From Lineus longissimus (Eukaryota; Nemertea; Pilidiophora; Heteronemertea; Lineidae): a stretch of DNA of 64,000 bases. Positions 22,446 to 35,299 of the stretch are shown one piece after another. The stretch is taken from positions 20,777,292 through 20,841,291 of the forward strand of contig NC_088312.1 of the NCBI RefSeq assembly GCF_910592395.1, read 5' to 3'. Made by a program: the position numbers and the translations under genes. The notes beneath the pieces are model-generated. The model saw only the letters and a program-made list of their open reading frames with translations, searched no databases and was not told the DNA's origin. How positions within the stretch are numbered: the first letter of the stretch is position 1; each line of letters opens with the position of its first letter.

Positions 22446-24912
22446 CTGCCAAATGGGAATATGTCGATATAAAGGGGGATGGTGATATTTGAATCTCAGA
22501 GGGCGCCACTGTTAAAGGGAAGTCTGCCGCTTTAGTTTTCCAAGGTCCACATTGCGACTATCACCAAAACATGAGGCTGGGACAATCGGGATTAACTTGA
22601 CTCAAGTTGAGAGAACTGCCCAGGTCAGGAGGAATGGGAAAAATCTTGTTGGTGAACTATGCTCCACCTGGAGTAATAGGGATTTAGTCAAGTCACTTCT
22701 CTCCACAGACAACACCAAATAGGGAAGGGGAATGAAGAACATCAAAAGTGTGATTTACAATATGCATGCGCGACTTTATTGCTGACATATGCATCCAACA
22801 TCAGTTCATACAGATTACTGCAAATCATGATTGGAAAACAATTAAATTACATAGTAAGATAGTATAACATAGACAAAAGAGCAATGAAGTGGATCAGATT
22901 TCTCTCTGAAGGACATTACATGGACACCTAAAATTGACAGGTTGCCTGAGCAATGATTTCCATGCGGTGGTTTTCATGACAGCAGATGATGAAAATGCAA
23001 TATGAAGAGAAGCAAGAACACAATGTCGCACTTATTTGGAGCAAAAAAACAGAATCGCCATAAAAACATCTGCGAGGTAAATTACTGCTAGTGCTACTCG
23101 ACAATATTTAAATAAATAAATAAGTTACCCATGCTGGACATGTCGCAGCAGAAGTATTTTGAAATACTTGGAAGATAGTTCACAAAATTGTGTAATTCGA
23201 ATTCGTTTGTGAAATTTGGAAGAAGCCTTGAAGCCCAGGAAAAATTTAAGTATACCAAGGTTGCATGTGGCCAAAACATTGTTATCGGTCTGCCATCAAA
23301 ATGAGCTCGAGGTGTCAAATGGCAAAACAAACCAAGAGAGTCACACACTTGGTCTCCTTTTGTTAAAGGGACAACACGGGCATGAGATTAAGGAGGATAA
23401 TTCCCGGCTAACTACCATGAGCCGCCACCTGTTATTGTTGCATCACACTAATGGTACATATTCTGATTTTCACTACAAGTACTGTTTCAAGGTGGTTTCA
23501 GACATGGCTTGCGAATTTCAGGTAGGCCTAGGTACATTCCCTTCCCATGGACAGTTCAGTGATTTTTCAGCTTGTCCCCTTAAAGAGGATGTACTGCATG
23601 TTTCAGAAGAGGAAGAACTTGGATTCACAAAACAATCACAGATGATGGTTTTATGTGTACAGCTTATCGTGAAATTTAAAGTGAAATCGATACCAATTTT
23701 GATTTTTATTGGTATCAAGAGAGCTTGCAGGGTCAAGGGTTACCAATATGGAAACAGAAGAAATGCACATGACCACCACCAGCATAATGATTTTCATTCT
23801 GTCAGATGCATGACCCGCAGAACTGACGCAGATACAAATGTTCCATCAAAAACTTCGAGAGTGCTTCAGCAGGAAACTTGAACAAGGCTAACGAAATTAA
23901 GAGAAATATGAGTATTTCAAAAATGTCCAATACCCGTTTCTGCAATCATCTTTCGACAATTTCGTTTTCACTATCGTCAAGCACCATTATATAAATAATC
24001 ATCAAACCTGTCCCACTTTTTTTGATTCCGGCCTAGATTTAAACTTCCTGCACATGAGCACTGCCACTATTGGTCCAACAACCGCAGTGTCCAATTCATC
24101 AGAAAAATTGCTTCACAAGACCCACCCATTAACAACATTCATTGCAACCATAACAGTATCACCACTGTTTCATAGCATCACCACCATTTCAAAACAAAAT
24201 AACAAAATCAAGACTTCAATCTATAATCACAAGCTAATTTTGAAAATCAACGTTCTTCAGATTTTCATCTGTGCACTATATGCTACAAGACTTGCTCAGT
24301 TGATAGTCACCTGGATGCGACCAGTCTAAATAGAATTCAGACATATCAGAGATTGACGATAACACAATCAAATGCATAGCCACTATCACAGTATATGAAT
24401 GGTCAAGAATTAGCACTACCAATATTAATGCCATGTATAGTCGTATATAATCACACTGCAATTTATCATACTAGTACTACAGATTGTACTAAGGTAGACA
24501 GGTAGCAATAATTTGATATTAAAGAAACGGAAAAGGTTTAAATATAGTGTCCACTTAACAAATTCATGCACTTAATTATCTGTACATTTTTAAGTAGATC
24601 TATAGATTGCCGACAGTGTAATGTTTTGTTCATATCGGACTGAAGCATGCATGGCACCAAATAGGTACAGAATTTCCAATTAAGTACAATGAATGTTAGA
24701 ACTGTCACATTTCAGAATGGCTTTCTTACCCTTTCTCACCAACAGCCAACATGGCTAAAAATACTGCCTACCAAAATACCTGCAAGACCTTTGACTTCAA
24801 ATCGTTGGCAACCCATCGAGTCAATAACTTTTTATCTTAGCACTGAACATATCGCAAAACAACAAATTCTCAAATCTGTTTGACAAGAGGAGTAGCAATG
24901 TTAGTTTGCACT
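22446..24912. other. Intergenic, no gene recognised
   Basis: No conserved exons or clear repeats. An open stretch of 221 codons at 23,216-23,881 (+) has no recognisable domain and composition typical of chance. Confidence 0.5.
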
Positions 24913-25845
24913 CAAGGAGGATACCGCGGTGACGTCACGGCTTTTCCAAGATGGCGCTCCATATTGTAAACAAACTCGATCCACGGCCAAGGTAAAATCA
25001 AGTCATCAAATAAAGTTAGATTTTTCGCATCAAATCAGAGTTATTAGTACTTTTCTGCTATGAAATAAGTCTTCAGACAATAAGTTATCATTTGAATAAT
25101 GAAAAGTGCTGTTTTGATGGGGAAAAATAGGGTTTTTAAAACCAAATAGCCGGGTACCGATCTTCCAAAATTAGCAATGGTTTCAAAACAGTCTCCCAGA
25201 TATGGGGCAATCTCTTCATTATCATAATGGGATTTGGAGGCATGTTTACAGATTTTACAAGTTCGAGACCTGTATGACCTAAAACCCCCAGATCCCCTCT
25301 ATTTGTCGAGTTAGCGCCCCTGTAAGATCATGCATTTTCGGACACTGGAACGAAATCTTCCTGCGGATATCGCGGTTTCGGCGATGATTTAAGGAGAAAT
25401 TGACTGTTCTTAGAGTTGTATGGGACAGAAATGAGTTCATACTTCATGAATACATGAATATATTATGATATGGGCGGGCTTCTAAGTCAAAACAATAACA
25501 AACTCAACTGCATCTTTACCATGTATCGCGTAGTGCATTGCCTCGTGTATTTCGTAGTGTATTTTAGCGGAGACATTAATTCCGCACTTTGGCCACGCCA
25601 AACGTCTTTTTTATTCGTGGAAGTTAATCTGCTATGTAAATTATATTTTACACAGGAAGAATACATACTAGGTATTGCAATATTTCATGTCTATTGGTGT
25701 TTTTGTGTACAGGAGCGCACCAGACTGTGAGACGTGGAGATATGTTCAGTGCTGGTGGTGTCAGTAGACTGAATCTGATTGGCCATAACGATCAGTAATA
25801 TGGGTCGTGATCACGTGATATGACGTCACCGCGGTATCCTCCTTG
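24913..25845. mobile_element. 933-bp TIR element with 9-bp target-site duplication
   Basis: A perfect 25-bp terminal inverted repeat, beginning CAAGGAGGATACCGCGGTGA, opens at 24,913 and closes at 25,845. Both ends are flanked by the same 9 bp GTTTGCACT (24,904-24,912 and 25,846-25,854). A 9-bp duplication is typical of Mutator-like elements; 8 bp would suggest hAT. The interior has no transposase frame, so it is non-autonomous. The TIR itself contains TGACGTCA, and the left end carries AAGATGGCGCTCC, like a YY1 site. Confidence 0.85.
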
Positions 25846-25854
25846 GTTTGCACT

Positions 25855-26492
25855 GTTTGACAACAAACTTATTCCTGGTAACTGTTGTAAGCAACCTGCT
25901 GAAAAAAACCAAGTAAAATCAACACCAATACAATAGGCCTGGCTAAATGAACTGCAACCAGATTAGATGCACCATTGGCAGAATAACACAAAAATAGAAC
26001 TGGTGAACTTTCACGGTTTATAACTTTTGCAATTCTGGAAAATTTCTCAAGTTTTTTCTTCAATTTGAGACATTAGGAGACTTATTGTACCCCAATAAAC
26101 TAGCACTCCACAATTTTTATTTGTTGCAAATTGAAGATATCGTGACAATGGCAAAACTAAAAGCCCATGAAAATTGGGCGGTTTACAATTTATAACATTA
26201 TTAACATAACAAGCAGATTTCTATCATAATGATAGGAAACAAAAACACCTAATTCGGGATAACAGATTATCATAATTTAATCAGATTAATGTGATTTTTA
26301 GAATTAATTATGTTAATGTCATTAACGGGCAGTCTGTATGAAGCAAAGTTGCGCTGACAATAAGACACGTGTCGTGAATATGCAATAATGTATATACTAT
26401 TAGATAGATAATATATTTTATCTTAAAAGAAAAATAGTTGCAAATTCTTTTAAAATTTGAAAATCCTAGCCTCCACTTGTGTTTGCGTCGCA
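25855..26492. other. Intergenic between the TIR element and the SND1 3' end
   Basis: Very AT-rich. Nothing recognised. Confidence 0.5.
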
Positions 26493-26508
26493 TTTATTTT
26501 TGTTTATT
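26493..26508 (-). terminator. Polyadenylation signals of SND1
   Basis: Two AATAAA hexamers on the minus strand (26,503-26,508 and 26,493-26,498), 64-79 bp past the SND1 stop codon. Confidence 0.6.
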
Positions 26509-26571
26509 AATTTTTCCTATATTCAACTTGTGTTTGCGTTGCTGGTTTCGTTTGCCTGCCGAGCCTCACTC

Positions 26572-29500
26572 TCATTTGGCAAAACCGAATTCCTTGGCAT
26601 CGTCATCAGTGAAGTCGCCGTAGCGCCAGAGGTTTAACTGAAACAGAAAACAAAGATGGTCAAGGGTCGCAAAAATGGATGCGGGCATGTAGCCATGAAA
26701 CCAAAAACTGAAGACTTTTCTGATATTTTCGCCTCATGCAAACTTCAAAGTTTTTCAATTATCAGGGGCTATCAAGATGATGATATCCTGTTGTGAAAAA
26801 TCTTCCTCAAAATCTGGGGTGCTGGGAATATTACCAAAATCGAGCACTCACCCTTTGACTCTTTGCCTTGTCTTGTGCCGCTTTATAATCCGCCACAACT
26901 TTCGCCAGACGTTTCTCCCGCCGATTCTCAACCAAAATGAGGCCTTCACTGACCATCTTCTCGCCGATGTCATCCTTCGTGTCTGAATGTGACAGCGTGA
27001 CGTATTCAACACTCCCAGTTTTGTATTCCACATTCACTAAGAATTGCTTGTCTAGGAGTTCACCCTCAATGGCGTAGACTGCGTCTAATTTGGCTTCCTC
27101 CTGTCGAGAGAAACAAAGAAAATTTTGAAGCAGGAAGGTAGGAAAACTCATCAAACCAAATGGCTGTCTGGGGTAAGCTACAAGGATATGTTTACATGTA
27201 TCTCGAACTTTTCCTGAATAAAAACATGTAGTTCAACATGCAAGTCGGTTTAGTCAGGAGAGAGTCTTAAGTAACTATGCAGAATGGCAAATTCTCCCAA
27301 GGGGAATCTACCAACCTATAAGACATGCTGGTTGGCTGTTTGGTTGATTGCGGTGTAAAATACAGCAGAACTATGAAGAATTTCAACCAAGAAATGTTTC
27401 ATATACATATTGAACTCTAAAATGAAATCAGCAGTTTACCTCCGAAGGCAGATTGATACACGCCATAAAGAATTCATGGGCCTGTGGTGCAAGGCCTACA
27501 AACGCAGTCGGCAGAGCTGCCAGCTTGGTATTGTCTGTGATCTCTCTCTGGAAGAAAAGACAATCATTATAAGACATTGGCACTGGAATATAAAAGTTCT
27601 TACATTGAATAGACCCTCAAAGCTTTGAGCAAGATTCTAAGATAGTCTTCACCGAAACTAATCAAGATATCATGAACGTCATTTTCAGTGATGGTCGTTT
27701 ATTCCAGCGATAGAAGACGTTGCACTTAATACTCAAAGACACGGAATCACTGCAGGGCTGGGTGGCAGTGATGTGACTTAGCCAGAACCTTTGTCAACTA
27801 TGTAGGGGAAGCCAATTCACTTGGCCAATATGGTGCTGTAATGAAAATGGCAGTGATTCACACTGTCCCAAGGCTGAACCAACATTACTTACATTTCCAT
27901 AATCCATATAAAAGACGTAAACTTGGCTGCCAGATACTTTTTCCACTTTGGCACGATACCTGAAAATTGATGTAAAATCTATTATAAAGGACATTTTCTT
28001 GACCTCAATCTAGGAGCCACATAACCCACTTAACACTGCTGGCTTACACTGCCAATTGGCCCAAATTTGAGTGCCAACCCTCAAAATATCTCTCAAATAG
28101 CCATGTCTTGACTGACCTCTTAATCGAAATGACACAATCTGCTACTAAAAAAGTCAAACTCACCACTGTCCATCTGTGAATTTCGATGCGCAAACATCGC
28201 CTCGCTTCGCCTGGTAGGCCCCGGGAAGTGGTGGTGTAGTTTCAAAGTCCACGCGCAAATCAGTCATCAGTTTCTCCAACTGTGGTCCACTGTCAACATA
28301 CTGTCCATAGAAGTGACCGTCATTTTTAACTTCGGTTACTACTATGCTCTTTTGATTGACTTTTCGCTCGGTGACTTCTTCTTTTACTTCAACTTCTTTT
28401 GGTTCTTCGAAGTTTTCCCAAACCTGGAGAAAAGGAAGTTAATCCGGTCAGCCAGGGCAAGTTGGGGGTTTCATACATAAAATGCAACAGTTAAACAGAA
28501 TGTTATAATTCACCTGAAACTTCAAAGCCTAACACGTATCTAAAAATCTTTTTAAAGACCCAACCCCCAAATTTTGGTAATCTTGTGAACATTATGGCAT
28601 TGAAGGGCCCGACTACTCCGACTAAACTTACATTTTTTCTGACATTTTTCGCTTTTTCCTGTGCCGTGCTTAGCGCTCTGTAGTGTGAACTTTTCTCTGC
28701 GGTGAAATGAACCTTTGCTAAGCCTTCCTCAACAAGATTGACGGACATGTTCGAATCATCGACTGTCATCCATCCAATGAAGTTACCACCTCGGTCAATA
28801 GCCTCTACTTCCACTTCAACCTGCAAAAAATAGATACAATTAGAAAATTGATTTGAGGGACCGTCTCCTCTAAGTGTTTGACAACAACCTAAAACTCTTT
28901 ACTCTTTAATGCACAAAAATGTTGCCTCGAGATCAAATTATAAACAGATCACGCTACTAATAACATCATCATTCACGCATAAGAAATCCTAACTCTGTAG
29001 TCAAGAACCTTTGACAAGAGCTCCCAACCACTCTGGTATCAGAGCCCAGAACCTTTGACAAGAGCTCTCAACCACTCTGGTATCAGAGCCCAGAACCTTT
29101 GACAAGAGCTCCCAACCACTCTGGTACTAGAGCCCAGAACCTTTGACAAGAGCTCTCAACCACTCTGGTACCAGAGCCCAGAACCTTTGACAAGAGCTCC
29201 CAACCACTCTGGTACCAGAGCCCAGAACCTTTGACAAGAGCTCTCAACCACTCTGGTATCAGAGCCCAGAACCTTTGACAAGAGCTCCCAACCACTCTGG
29301 TATCAGAGCCCAGAACCTTTGACAAGAGCTCCCAACCACTCTGGTACCAGAGCCCAGAACCTTTGACAAGAGCTCTCAACCACTCTGGTATCAGAGCCCA
29401 GGGCAATTTTTGTCACTTATGCTGGCTGTGTTGACTTGGTGTTTAAGTATAAAGGGCTAAACTGAAGGAGGTAACACCCAGTCAATGCCAGATTGACAAA

Positions 29501-32500
29501 AGAAGTTGCACCCTACCTCGCGCTGCATGCACATCTCTTTTGTGAACATGGTCGCCTGATCACCGTAAGGCTCTGCTGGAATACTGGTTCCTGCCGGGCC
29601 GGGCCGAGAGCCGCGTGGGCAGTCAATGCCTGAGAGCAGGAAAGTAATAAGACACGTCTCTCTTGGTAGATACAGCCGCAAGCGTGAACCGCTCGCGATG
29701 TATTCGACGGTCGCTTGTGATTTGCCAGCTCTTTGTAGGAAAGGAAGGAACTGCTTGGCTTTGGGAACATCCTGAAACAGAGAGATATTCACATCCTGAA
29801 TAATAAGGTTGGGATTCATGCCTTTTATTGCAGAGAAATTTTTTCTGTGGTGAAACTTTAATCGTACCTCGCTCGAGAATTTTTGCTTTCAGGGTACACT
29901 GGGCGTGCACTAAAAGGAAAGAGGTATAGCACTTTTCCCGTCACAGCACCAGTAACCGAACACGCTAGTTACAAAGACAATTCTGTTCTGTAATCAAAAG
30001 CTAAATAGATCCCGATGCATACCCCTGCGATGTCAGCCACCCTGTGGATCGGTGCATCCTTCTTGCTGTGTAACTTCAGCATGTTCTTAGACGCGTGGTT
30101 CTCCGCGGCCAATAACTCATCATAGAAGGCAGACCGCTGGTCGTCATTGATGCTGTACTTTATAACATTGGCTAAGCCTTTTCCAATCAGAGCTTCTGCA
30201 ACATTACTGAAAACAATGATGAAGTCAGTCATTTTGAGTATCTATAAGTTAATAAGTATCTGTGACATAGCAAGCTACGTTTCAGATATGGTCAAGAAAA
30301 GCTGAGTCAAGTCGAAGGTGTTTTAACTGCAGCTTATGATACACAAGTCGTAGTTCCACCTATCATAAAACCCCGTGTTTTTTTAAGACCCGTGTCTTCG
30401 CCGTGTGTCAAAAAACCCGCGGCGCACTTACACCTATCAGTTGTGTTAGATAATGGTTAATAGCCCCAGCGACAGGTGCGCTGTAGGTAGGGAGCTCTCC
30501 TGTGTTTCTTTCCCATTGGAGGGGAATTTCGCATGCGCAATACCGAGGCAACTACACCGCACCATCTGTCGCCGGATCTTAGAACTTGCAATTGCCGGGG
30601 CTATTCAGATTCCACCTATCAAAAAACCTGTGTTGAACACGGGTCTAAATTAGCCCCCGATTAGCCCCATCGAGCTCGATGGGGCTAATAGACACGGGGA
30701 TTTGACACACGGGTCTATTTAGACACGGCAATTCATAGGTGTAAGCGCAAAAGACACGGAGATTTGATAGGTGGAAGTATGACTATAGTATTGTCAAACA
30801 TACAAAAATTTGTCTTTCCAAAAAAGGACCAAAAATCCTGATGAAGAAAAGTCAGTACTTACATTCCGCCAATGGTTACTGTGCAGCATGTCTTTTCTGG
30901 GAATCCCTGGTTTGCCTTCTGAATGTAGTCAACTTGTACGTTTACCTGCAAACAAACAACACAAGATTTCAGAGTGAGAAGATTCATGTAGAGAAGAGGG
31001 GAAAAGGTTGACAGGCTAAATCAGAGAAGCATCACAGAGGAAAAAGGATTTAGTTGCACAATGAAAAAAAAATGACGCACATGTTCAAGACAAGATACCG
31101 ATTTTGACCCAGCACTTAACAATTACCTTTTTTCCAATGAGCCTTTTCCTGAGGAACTCCCGAGCCTCAAACATGTATGGAATATCATAAAGCGGCCTGA
31201 TTTTCTTGGTATCACTTGCTGCGTCCTGCGGCATCCTGAAATTGAGGAGATAAACGAGGTCAGCCCCGACTAAAACTCTGGGGTTAGGTTTGACATGCTT
31301 CTCTACTATACAGGATGCTAGTCAATCAATTGTAAAATACAGTAGATCCTCCCTATCAAGGACACCCTAGGGACTGACAAGAGCTGTCCTTCATAGAGAG
31401 GTGTCGTTATTAGAGGTCAAACTGAATAGAGAGGTGTCCACTAAGGAAGGTTCTACTGTATTTCATTTATGGGTTCTTTCAGAAGGATGACATGGTCTGG
31501 GAGTAAAGGTGCTGGAAGGGAGACACGTGAACCAGGGACCTCTTGACTGTTGGTCAAGAGTCTGAGCCACTACACCACAGCAACTCCTCGACAGTTTCTT
31601 GTAATGACTCCATTGATCAAATGAAGAAGAACAACAACAACAACAACAACAAGAGGAAGAAGATGAATGGAAAATATTTTGAAATACAACTCACCTTGGT
31701 GGTCTTACACTAGCCAAGAAGATCTTCTTATACGCGCCGTCTGCTGTCTTGACAGTCATTGAATCACCGTTGCCAACTTCAACAACCTTTGCCGTGAAGT
31801 TCTTGTCTTTGATCTCGACGACCTCATTGGGTACGAAATCTTTCCAATATCTCTTCTTATTGTCTTTGGCGGATCTGTAAATAGATCAAGTTGAAATAAA
31901 GTTCCTTTTTTATGACAGGGATAAAGGAGTACATACAAGCATTTGTCAAAGGCCTCAAAGCAGCAATCCAAGTTTATAAACTTCAACTATTTTATCAAAA
32001 GAAGAACTACATCAGAGCCTCCCTCAGATGTTATTTGCGTCTTCTTAGAAGGATTAATGCCAATCTTGTTAAATCCCTCTACTTACTTCTCAGCAGCTCT
32101 GAGTGCACTAGCCCCTTCTGATACGACGCCCATACTCCAATTAACGCAGTATCCCAATCCCTCTTTTAGCAACAGCTCCGCAATATTCCCATTCTGCAAG
32201 GAAAAGTTTGCAAGTTATAGTTCGGCGAATGTGGTGCTAGAAGACTCTACTAATTCATTGAGCTAAGCCCTGTGGAAGAATGGTCAATGCTTTTGACTGC
32301 CAAACCATAAACAGCTGATGTGCACGGCTTCAATTCCTTTCCTGGACATTTTTTTCAGTAGTGCAGCTTGACTGGTTGAGTAAGGTCGAGAGGTGTATGT
32401 ACTGTCTGTCATCGTAGTAATGGATGCAACAAACATATATATATATTTCAAACATTGCCCTTGGGGTCATTCCAAAAGAGTAAGGGAATCTCCTTGTTTC

Positions 32501-35296
32501 CAGACATCCTTCTCAAGTCAGATATCGGTCGTGACCTTAGTGAACCGAAGAAATTTTGATTAATTTCAACTTACTGGATGAATAATTGTACCAAGAACAT
32601 TCTGGTTGGATACCCCCTCAAATCTGATCTGGACGTCTCTCTGGAGGAGGCGACTCTCTGTGAAGTATTTAGCTTCCTCTGCGAATGGTTCCGGTACTTG
32701 TTCTGTCCCGACAAGCTTGTACATTGGACACTGAAATATACAAATCAGGGCCGTTAGGAAGAGGATGAGGAAATAATACAGTGGAATGTACTGACTGAGC
32801 AACCGTTGGGATTGCAACTGCCAAGACTTAAGAAATACAAATACACTCAAAATGTTTGATTAAATAAACCCTTTGGAATGTAACAATCATGACAGCCTTT
32901 AATCTGATACATGTACAGAGAGGCCAACTTTATTGACAGAGTGCAACTTTATTGACAGAGTGCAACTTTATTGACAGAGTGCAACTTTATTGACAGAGTG
33001 CAACTTTATTGACAGAGTGCAACTTTATTGACAGAGTCCAACTTTATTGACAGAGTCCAACTTTATTGACAGAGTCCAACTTTATTGACAGAGTCCAACT
33101 TTTTTGACAGAGTCCAACTTTATTGACAGAGTCCAATTTGAACAGAAATGACGAATTTTGGATGTGACTTTACTGAAGTGTTTACCTACCTTGATCCCAG
33201 AGAGCATGACTGTGACATACTCAAATGTTCTTTGCCCCAAGACAAATGCTCGGACTGTGCAACCGTCGCGCACATGTTCGATAACGGCTAAAATAAGAAA
33301 ACAAATTTGCTATATCCTTCAAAACAATAAATTTGTTTACAAGTAAACACCACTATAGAAGATAATCCTCAACACAAAACCGTGTTGCAGCGAGGCCGTA
33401 TTTTTGATAAGCGACAATTATTCAAAGTTTTGCTCAGAGGTAATCTATTATGAAAAGTTTCTTACCAATTTCAATAATTCTATCCTACTTTGTCCAGTGG
33501 CAGAAACTTGCTAATGCAACATGTAGAATAATCCCAGGAACAGAGAATTAACTTACCATCAACTGGCTTTAGTTTATGGTAATCCACAAAGTTGCGTGGA
33601 TTATCCAACATCCACGTGATCGTTCTCCTGTGTTGTTCCTTCTCTTTCTCATCGGTCCACTTTCCTTTCTGGGCCGCTTTGGCGGCATCTTCGAGCTGAA
33701 TGAGGCGGTTCTGACGTTCACTAGAAATGTAGAAAAATTGACTTGTGAATAAAAAGACCAGGAGCCTCTCACAGCCTAGTGGTAAAGGCACTGCTGATTA
33801 CCAAACAATAGGCCCACAGAGAAGCAAGGACTGTATTTCTGGATGAACCAGTCTTGCTTTAAGAACTAAAATTCATTGCCATTTACAGTCCTTCAAATGA
33901 GATTTAAAACCCAAGTTCCTTGTATCTGCTGCCTATACAGGGCAAGGATATTCGGATATCAAGCAATTTTGCGATTCACCAGAAATATGAAAAAAATCAA
34001 GAAAACAAATTGATAGAACATACTAATCAAGAAACTACTGCTCTTCCAGTAAATACCCTTTCAAGCCAAGCATACAGCAGTGGGGATTTTGGAAAGCCCA
34101 TGATCCCGAACGAGCATAAATCGTTAGAATACTCACTCTGTAGCATTGAGCCCTTGCCTTCTCACTTCAACGAACCCCTCTGCAATCAGCGACTCGGTCA
34201 CATTCTCAGCACTGGTATCTGAAAAAGGAATCATAAAATCACTTTGTCAAGGGTTTTTTTGTGGAAAAAGAGACTGATCAGCAGATGGCTGCAGAGTTCC
34301 ATCAGAATCATCTTGAATTCCAATTTCCATCAGCAGCAACTTGGGAGAAAATGTCAGCGAATTTTCACAAAATTTCAACCCTGCACCAATCTCTAGGTCA
34401 ATATTTGTTGTTCCAAGGGTCTTGGATTTAAAACTCGATGTTCAAAACTTACCTTTGCCAAGATAAACAAATCCATATTCCCTGACCGTTCCCGGTGGCT
34501 TGTATTCTACAGTGAAACAGACTTCTTTGCCAATTACTTTCTTCCTCAAGTACTCCCGAGCTTCCCAGGCAAAGGGCTGTGATGAGGAAATATACAATGA
34601 GTTCGATTTTTTTAAATTCAGACAAGAATGGATTGAGATCCTCGAACAAACAAACCTCAATACTCTGGCCTTTCAATTGCAATTTGGCCACAGCTTTTTG
34701 TTCTTGTAATTGTATGCATTCTCTAACATTGACTAATTTGGGTGCATTGTTTGTCCTTTAACGCACCAAAAACCGTTTTTAAAACTTCATGCAATTGAAA
34801 GGCCTGCCTCATGTTAACATGGACTCTGAATACACTTGCTGATTATCAGCTGGTCAATTTCATTTTTGGTAAGTACTGTTAACAATTCATGGCTATTTTA
34901 TCAATAGACAACACCAAGCACTTACTAAGGAGCTAATTTGAGCAGGTGGCAGATTTCTCAGGCATTTTGTCCGATATGAATGAAATTGTTTGAAAGACGG
35001 TTTTGTCAATCCTGCCCTCTGATTTTCCAATCTACTGTAGATTTCCACAAGACAAAAATGCAAGAAATAGCCACTGTTGTCTATTTTCTAAGTTATGCAT
35101 CAGGCAGTCTCTTTGGATGTTAATGATTTTATCTCACCTCATCCAGTGTAGCCTCTGTTGATCCTCCAGGAGCACTAGCTGGGTTAGCTCTCCTTGCTAG
35201 TTTGGGGGCTTGGACGTTGGATAGGCAGAGAGTCCTCTCTGGTGGTGGACCTCCTTTGGGTTGACCTCTGATCACCAAGGCATCTCCAGATAGCAC
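26572..35296 (-). CDS. SND1: Staphylococcal nuclease and Tudor domain protein (Tudor-SN, p100); first exon not found
   Basis: Eighteen exons join in phase, upstream to downstream: 35138-35296, 34453-34576, 34137-34218, 33557-33720, 33190-33287, 32575-32730, 32087-32193, 31695-31874, 31127-31235, 30863-30945, 30023-30206, 29517-29771, 28632-28820, 28164-28423, 27893-27959, 27440-27547, 26852-27100 and 26572-26637 (stop TGA). They give 879 residues against 910 for the whole human protein, so only about 25-30 N-terminal residues are missing. Four SN-like domains (hallmarks [88 protein letters not shown] and [15 protein letters not shown]) precede a Tudor domain ([22 protein letters not shown], with cage aromatics present). 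A fifth, partial SN domain ends WRYGDF. SND1 acts in RNA metabolism, splicing and RISC-associated RNA decay and binds symmetrically dimethylated arginine. Introns hold several repeats listed separately. Confidence 0.96.
29004..29402. repeat. 44-bp minisatellite, about 9 copies, in an SND1 intron
   Basis: Unit starts AGAACCTTTGACAAGAGCTC and ends GGTATCAGAGCCC. Copies differ at two main positions (CTCCC/CTCTC and TATC/TACC/TACT). 44 is not a multiple of three, so the apparent protein on the minus strand is an artefact with a 44-residue period. Confidence 0.9.
30353..30776. mobile_element. About 424-bp inverted-repeat element in an SND1 intron
   Basis: The left end TTCCACCTATCATAAAACCC and the right end, in reverse complement TTCCACCTATCAAATCTCCG, match, and the similarity continues through a CTTACACCTAT block on each side. 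The centre-right contains a 26-bp perfect palindrome (TAGCCCCATCGAG and its complement, 30,662-30,687). No coding capacity; probably a MITE. Target duplication unclear. Confidence 0.65.
31340..31465. repeat. Dispersed 'GGACAC' repeat family, copy in SND1
   Basis: Contains AGTAGATCCTCCCTATCAAG, GGACACCCT, a GAGAGGTGTC pair and TTCTACTGTA. Orientation is opposite to the copies at 7.4 and 19.8 kb in part, suggesting a palindromic element. Confidence 0.5.
31510..31584 (-). repeat. tRNA-derived SINE head or tRNA pseudogene (Val-like)
   Basis: Read on the minus strand: GTGTAGTGGCTCAGACTC (A box), an anticodon-like arm CTTGA-CCAACAG-TCAAG with AAC in the anticodon position, then GAGGTCCCTGGTTCACG (B box-like). 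The acceptor and T stems do not pair properly, so it is not a functional tRNA gene. It fits the 5' end of a tRNA-derived SINE in an SND1 intron. Confidence 0.5.
31630..31652. repeat. AAC trinucleotide microsatellite
   Basis: Short run of AACAAC in an SND1 intron. Confidence 0.8.
32926..33136. repeat. 19-bp minisatellite, about 11 copies, in an SND1 intron
   Basis: Unit CAACTTTATTGACAGAGTG or ..GTC. The G-type copies lie on the left and the C-type copies on the right, indicating block amplification of two variants. Confidence 0.92.
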
Positions 35297-35299
35297 CTG

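Noticed and set aside
23216-23881. 221-codon open frame on the plus strand
   Set aside because: No recognisable domain, no codon-like composition and no splice context. Likely chance.
29083-29406. 107-codon Trp/Ser-rich frame on the minus strand
   Set aside because: It is the 44-bp intronic minisatellite of SND1 read through three frames.
31510-31584. Functional tRNA-Val gene
   Set aside because: The acceptor and T stems do not pair; better explained as a SINE head.
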